This document shows positions 62,793 through 64,000 of a DNA stretch of 64,000 bases, in pieces. Within the stretch, counting starts at the first letter, position 1. Each line of letters begins with the position of its first letter. The notes beneath the pieces were generated by a model. That model searched no databases and had not been told where the DNA came from. It saw only the letters and a program-made list of their open reading frames with translations. This stretch comes from BQJD01 sp965652415. GTDB lineage: Bacteria; Pseudomonadota; Gammaproteobacteria; Arenicellales; CAJQKF01. Location: the NCBI GenBank assembly GCA_965652415.1, contig CBFGVH010000004.1, forward strand, positions 1 to 64,000. The letters are read 5' to 3'. The position numbers and the translations under genes are program-made.

Positions 62793-64000
62793 CGGCGGGT
62801 CTCCAGCTCGATGACCGTTTCCGCGAATGCGTGCATGTGCGAGCGGTGCGATACGAAATAGATCTGCTCGAACAAGGGCCGGATACTGGTGAATATGACT
62901 TCTTCCATGTCCATCGGCAGACCCGACATGGCCTCGTCCAGGACCAGGATTGCACTTCTCTTGATGACGCACTGCGCAAGCGCCATCCTTTGCCGCTCAC
63001 CTGTCGAGAAGTCCCGTCGGGCGTCGCCGATCGGCGTGTTCAGTCCAAGCGGGAGTGCTCTAACGCGGTCGACCAATCCGACCAGTTCCAGCGACTCCCA
63101 CAGACTCCTGTCGCCAGACGTGGTCGCACCGAATAGCAATAGATTGTCGCGCACCGTCCCCGGCAACAACTGCACGTTCTGATCCGCGTAGGCGAAGATG
63201 CGCCGGCGCTCGTTCATGGAAAGACGCGTCGGATCCACTCCGAGGACCTCGATCGCACCCGAGTCCGGCGCCTGTAGCCCGAGCAGACAGTTCAGAAATG
63301 TCGTCTTGCCGGCTCCCGACTCGCCCGCGATTCGCACTACGCGTGGCCCCTCGATGCGAAGCGTCAGGCTCTCGGCGTCCTTGAAGCGGCAGCCGTGAGG
63401 CAGGCGCAGGCGGTGACACTCGACGCTGGCATTCGCCTGGGTGACAGTGGGGGTGTTCAACGCGTGAACCTGGGCCGCTTCCTCCAGCAGATCCTTAGCC
63501 TCGAGCAGATCGATCCGGATAGCGCCGACTTTCCCGATGGCCGTCGCCACACGCGGAATCATCCGGTAGGTCTGCGTGACGAGATAAAGCATGATGAAGG
63601 CAAGCCCCACGGTGAGCGCATTGCCGGTCTGCGCGGCGAAGGCGACAAGCACCGTGAGCGCGAAGATCGCCAGCAACTGGGTGACATCCATCAATGTCGC
63701 CTCGGCCTCGCGGGCACGGGATTCGCCCGCCGCGACGCTGCGGCGGGCGTCGGCGATCTCCCTCTGGCACTGCTGCCAGTGGGCGATCGCCCTGCCGGCG
63801 GCATCGTAGAAATTCAGGCGCGTGATGTTGCCCATGATCCGGTAAAGGTAGCCGTCGCTCTCGGTCTCCTCGAACACCAGCCTTCGCTGACGGCGGCCTT
63901 GACGCCACTGAAAAAATACCTGGGGCACGGTGCCGACCACGGCGATAACGAGCGTGGCGAAAAACAGGAATGTCGGCAGGCGCAGGTACAGCAGGATCAG
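62789..64000 (-). CDS. ABC exporter with intact ATP site (partial)
   Basis: At least 404 residues; the N-terminus lies beyond the right edge. TM helices (LPTFLFFATLVIAVVGTVP and two near the middle) precede an ABC domain. Walker A is GESGAGKTT, the Q-loop is ADQNVQLLPGTVRDN, the signature is FSTGERQRM, Walker B is ILVLDEAMSGL and the H-loop is VSHR. These resemble bacteriocin or lantibiotic exporters. It probably pairs with the following degenerate-site C39 exporter as a heterodimer. Both genes share the CTGA overlap at 62789-62792. Confidence 0.9.
   Translation of the reverse strand: MILLYLRLPTFLFFATLVIAVVGTVPQVFFQWRQGRRQRRLVFEETESDGYLYRIMGNITRLNFYDAAGRAIAHWQQCQREIADARRSVAAGESRAREAEATLMDVTQLLAIFALTVLVAFAAQTGNALTVGLAFIMLYLVTQTYRMIPRVATAIGKVGAIRIDLLEAKDLLEEAAQVHALNTPTVTQANASVECHRLRLPHGCRFKDAESLTLRIEGPRVVRIAGESGAGKTTFLNCLLGLQAPDSGAIEVLGVDPTRLSMNERRRIFAYADQNVQLLPGTVRDNLLLFGATTSGDRSLWESLELVGLVDRVRALPLGLNTPIGDARRDFSTGERQRMALAQCVIKRSAILVLDEAMSGLPMDMEEVIFTSIRPLFEQIYFVSHRSHMHAFAETVIELETRR

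Noticed and set aside
62789..62972. C39 exporter starting at the far upstream frame opening (62972)
   Set aside because: This would overlap the preceding exporter gene by about 180 bases and adds non-family sequence.

Overview
The window is dense, high-GC chromosomal DNA from a Gammaproteobacterium. The markers are PpsR beside PpsA, EttA, TtcA, GluQRS, UbiK, RimO, PrfC and a SapC-family protein. Glycine-betaine-type uptake and sulfolactate catabolism suggest a marine or halophilic heterotroph, which is inference. I saw no tRNA, rRNA, CRISPR array, insertion sequence or prophage. The only mobile-type module is one small VapBC-like toxin-antitoxin pair.

Layout. 1-2956: a ProXVW betaine-type ABC importer on the minus strand, cut by the left edge, with a divergent DeoR-family regulator (3192-3953). 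4286-6031: a lysine-forming saccharopine dehydrogenase homologue and folE. 6041-14791 (minus): a corrinoid/tetrahydrofolate one-carbon cluster. It has formate-THF ligase, a B12-binding corrinoid protein, a DUF1638 protein, a 'virulence factor' family protein, a MetV-like protein, MetF, methyl-THF:corrinoid methyltransferase, an ASKHA/[2Fe-2S] corrinoid activator and a Crp/Fnr regulator. The substrate-specific methyltransferase is not in the window. 14979-17371: serB and serC. 17563-20507: a PhoQ/PhoP-like two-component system with PepSY and glycine-zipper envelope proteins. 21930-26316: a sulfolactate catabolic operon (suyA-suyB-slcD-slcC) with a divergent GntR regulator and a perfect 32-bp palindrome between them. 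26321-35867: mixed housekeeping and accessory genes, including FKBP, a secreted repeat protein, Trm112, ATP sulfurylase, DAHP synthase, a polysaccharide deacetylase and a DoeA-like M24 protein. 35866-40084: an RND efflux pair. 40143-41555: a bacterial cereblon-like (CULT) protein, a GNAT acetyltransferase and a thioesterase. 41565-58623: AsmA, ttcA, M18 aminopeptidase, gluQRS, cytochrome c, SleB hydrolase, prfC, rimO, ppsR/ppsA, vapBC-like, ettA and ubiK. 58624-59043: a gap with a strong orphan terminator and hairpins that look like an unannotated small RNA. 59044-59784: an ion channel. 59879-64000 (minus): an ABC exporter pair, one member carrying a C39 peptidase, followed by SapC, running off the right edge.

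How genes work together. The one-carbon cluster would pass methyl groups from a corrinoid protein to THF and oxidise them through methylene-THF to formate, with ATP recovered by formate-THF ligase run in reverse; FolD must lie elsewhere. SlcC and SlcD interconvert sulfolactate enantiomers through sulfopyruvate, and SuyAB splits (R)-sulfolactate into pyruvate and sulfite. The right-edge operon resembles a leader-peptide-cleaving peptide exporter joined to a SapC protein, and is the best candidate for something not yet described.
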